From Rhizobium metallidurans (GTDB lineage: Bacteria > Pseudomonadota > Alphaproteobacteria > Rhizobiales > Rhizobiaceae): a stretch of DNA of 64,000 bases. The stretch lies in contig NZ_JACIDW010000002.1 of NCBI RefSeq assembly GCF_014196505.1, positions 486,735-550,734 on the forward strand, read 5' to 3'. The notes under the pieces are model-generated. The model ran no database searches and was not told where the DNA came from. It was given only the letters and a program-made list of their open reading frames with translations. A program made the translations under genes and the position numbers. Of this stretch, positions 62,487-64,000 are shown in pieces (within the stretch, counting starts at the first letter, position 1; each line of letters begins with the position of its first letter).

Positions 62487-63590
62487 ATGACCCTGAAGAC
62501 CCTGACGGCGACCCTCGTCGCCTCGCTCGCCTTCGCGCCGCTGGCGCATGCGGATATCACCATCGGCCTGATCGCGCCGCTGACCGGCCCCGTCGCCGCT
62601 TATGGCGACCAGGTGAAGAACGGCGCCCAGACCGCCGTTGACGAAATCAACAAGGCCGGCGGCATCCTCGGCGAGCAGGTCGTGCTGAAATTCGCAGACG
62701 ACGCGGGCGAGCCCAAGCAGGGCGTCTCGGCCGCCAACCAGCTCGTCGGCGACGGCATCCGCTTCGTCGTCGGCCCGGTCACATCGGGCGTCGCCATCCC
62801 GGCCTCCGACGTCTTCGCCGAAAACGGCGTGCTGATGGTCACCCCGACCGCCACCGCCCCTGACCTGACGAAGCGTGGCCTCGCCAACGTTCTGCGCACC
62901 TGCGGCCGCGACGACCAGCAGGCCGAAGTCGCCGCCAACTACGTCCTGAAGAACTTCAAGGACAAGCGCATCGCCATCATCAACGACAAGGGCGCCTATG
63001 GAAAGGGTCTGGCTGACTCGTTCAAGGCAACCCTGAACGCCGGTGGCGTCAAGGAAGTCTTCGATGACGCGCTGACACCCGGCGACAAGGATTTCAGCGC
63101 GCTCACCAGCCGCCTGAAGGCCGAAAAGGCCGACGTCGTCTATTTCGGCGGCTACCACCCGGAAGGCGGCCTGCTCGCCCGCCAGCTGCGTGACCTCTCG
63201 GTCAACGCCGTCATCATCGGCGGCGACGGCCTGTCGAACAGCGAATTCTGGAACATCGGCACCGATGCCGCCGGCGGCACCATCTTCACCAACGCCGTAG
63301 ACGCCACCAAGAGCGCCGACTCCAAGGCCGCCGCCGACGCGCTGAAGGCCAAGGGCATCCCGGCCGAAGCCTTCACGCTGAACGCCTACGCCGCCGTCGA
63401 AGTCATCAAGGCCGGCATCGAGAAGGCGAAGAGCGCCGAGGATTCCGAAGCCGTCGCCAAGGCTCTGAAGGCCGGCGAACCGATCTCCACCGCCATCGGC
63501 AAGCTGACCTACGGCGAGACCGGCGACCTGACCTCGCAGAGCTTCTCCCTCTACAAGTGGGAAGCCGGCAAGATCGTCTCCGCCGAGTAA
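62487..63590 (+). CDS. Branched-chain amino acid ABC transporter substrate-binding protein (LivJ/LivK-like)
   Basis: 367 aa with signal peptide 1-22 (ending PLAHA) and the class I periplasmic binding fold: [25 protein letters not shown] (about 22-48), ATAPDLT and CGRDDQQ are typical binding-site segments. Binds leucine or related amino acids in the periplasm. No liv permease or ATPase genes follow; a terminator comes 25 bases after the stop, so it is an orphan gene served by components encoded elsewhere. Confidence 0.93.
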   Translation: MTLKTLTATLVASLAFAPLAHADITIGLIAPLTGPVAAYGDQVKNGAQTAVDEINKAGGILGEQVVLKFADDAGEPKQGVSAANQLVGDGIRFVVGPVTSGVAIPASDVFAENGVLMVTPTATAPDLTKRGLANVLRTCGRDDQQAEVAANYVLKNFKDKRIAIINDKGAYGKGLADSFKATLNAGGVKEVFDDALTPGDKDFSALTSRLKAEKADVVYFGGYHPEGGLLARQLRDLSVNAVIIGGDGLSNSEFWNIGTDAAGGTIFTNAVDATKSADSKAAADALKAKGIPAEAFTLNAYAAVEVIKAGIEKAKSAEDSEAVAKALKAGEPISTAIGKLTYGETGDLTSQSFSLYKWEAGKIVSAE

Positions 63591-63615
63591 TTCGGGTTTG
63601 ACGATACGCATACGG

Positions 63616-63640
63616 ACGGGCGCCTTGGGGCGCCCGTTTT
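63616..63640 (+). terminator. Rho-independent terminator after the livJ-like gene
   Basis: ACGGGCGCC (63616-63624) pairs with GGCGCCCGT (63629-63637) around TTGG, followed by TTT and, after one G, five more T. Confidence 0.88.
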
Positions 63641-64000
63641 GTTTTTGGGCGACGCCGTGACCTTGATGTTCAAAGACACGGACAATCCACCCGCGACCGT
63701 CGTCCTCGGGCTTGTCCCGAGGACCTAACCACGCCTCGACGCATTCAACGTGCATCGACCCAGCCACCCCGAGCGGGCCGCGGGCGTCAGCCATCACATC
63801 CATAAACGTTGCACTAGCGGCAACGTGCTCAGATCCTCGGCACGACGGCCACTACTGTCCGGTTTAAATCTCTGGACAGGTTGCATGACATTGATTCTAT
63901 TCGGCTTCAGACGTTTCGCGGCGTTCTGGACACGCATTGGAGATCAATGTCATGCGGCATGAGAATAGCGTCTTTCATCAGATCCAACAGCATATTCCGT
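63641..64000. other. Gene-free tail of the window with a 13-bp inverted repeat
   Basis: No supported gene. Besides the small palindrome, GCATGACATTGAT (63883-63895) and ATCAATGTCATGC (63943-63955) are exact reverse complements 47 bases apart. Nearby CTGTCC/GGACAG form another short pair (about 63856-63879). The tail may be the start of a mobile element or a regulatory region of a gene beyond the edge. Confidence 0.5.
63703..63723. repeat. Short palindromic repeat common in alphaproteobacteria
   Basis: TCCTCGGG and CCCGAGGA (63703-63710, 63716-63723) flank CTTGT. This hairpin, with similar flanks (GTCGTCCTCGGG...GAGGACC), is a familiar dispersed palindrome in rhizobial genomes. Confidence 0.55.

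Noticed and set aside
1..64000. CRISPR array, rRNA, tRNA or prophage genes
   Set aside because: No regularly spaced repeats, no tRNA T-arm-like GGTTCGA pattern in the gaps inspected, and no integrase or phage structural proteins were found.

Overview
This 64 kb window reads as chromosome of a member of the Rhizobiaceae (Alphaproteobacteria). The support is high GC with a strong C/G third-position bias, plus a set of genes and signals typical of the family: a fused trpE(G) preceded by a short leader ending in WWWAR, a NolR-like ArsR regulator, ChoXWV choline uptake with the complete ChoX aromatic box, a ShmR/HmuR-like haem receptor with a TGA-N9-TCA iron box, a RIME-like inverted repeat, and the MoxR/DUF58/DUF4159 operon. 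The genus (Rhizobium, Ensifer, Shinella or a relative) cannot be fixed from the sequence alone. I saw no rRNA, tRNA, CRISPR array, prophage or intact insertion sequence.

Layout. 1-10.9 kb: start of petB, petA (Rieske), a secreted or membrane EEP phosphodiesterase, two ABC exporter half-transporters separated by a small orphan ribbon-helix-helix gene, trmL, a Na/Pi cotransporter with PhoU-like domain, hemF and small unknowns. 10.9-21.3 kb: an overlapping DUF1285-Nudix-cca operon, divergent from a MoxR-DUF58-DUF4159-membrane protein-GNAT operon, then a frameshifted coiled-coil gene. 21.4-30.4 kb: mostly single genes (MFS, GNAT, aldo/keto reductase facing a LysR regulator, glutathionyl-hydroquinone reductase, Nudix, metallophosphoesterase, TPR protein) and an ECF sigma/anti-sigma pair. 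30.5-34.3 kb: leuA, a brnTA toxin-antitoxin pair and benE.

34.3-43.9 kb is the accessory part. Two complete type II restriction-modification systems sit about 4.3 kb apart, separated by clpP, DUF2076, GT25, queF and a CDF transporter. The first is Eco29kI-like: a GIY-YIG nuclease, a C5 methyltransferase and a Vsr mismatch endonuclease. The second has a controller (C) protein, a ScaI-like nuclease and a convergent SPPY-type methyltransferase. A 35-bp symmetric C-box lies before the C gene, and a 12-base piece of it recurs before the methyltransferase. Both modules look more AT-rich than their surroundings, which suggests transfer.

44-64 kb: trpE(G) with leader peptide, attenuator and promoter; the haem receptor; an extensin-like zinc hydrolase; fhs; a UPF0114 membrane protein; a LuxR-type regulator; DUF2333 and a coiled-coil protein; thymidine kinase; choXWV; a HugZ-family protein; the NolR-like regulator between two look-alike terminators; a secreted alpha/beta hydrolase; and a LivJ-type binding protein. 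The last 400 bases hold a terminator, a short rhizobial palindrome and an unexplained 13-bp inverted repeat.

The signals most worth following are the C-box pair, the Eco29kI-like/Vsr module, the small leader ORF with a terminator-like hairpin in front of the second ABC exporter, and the frameshifted gene at 21 kb.
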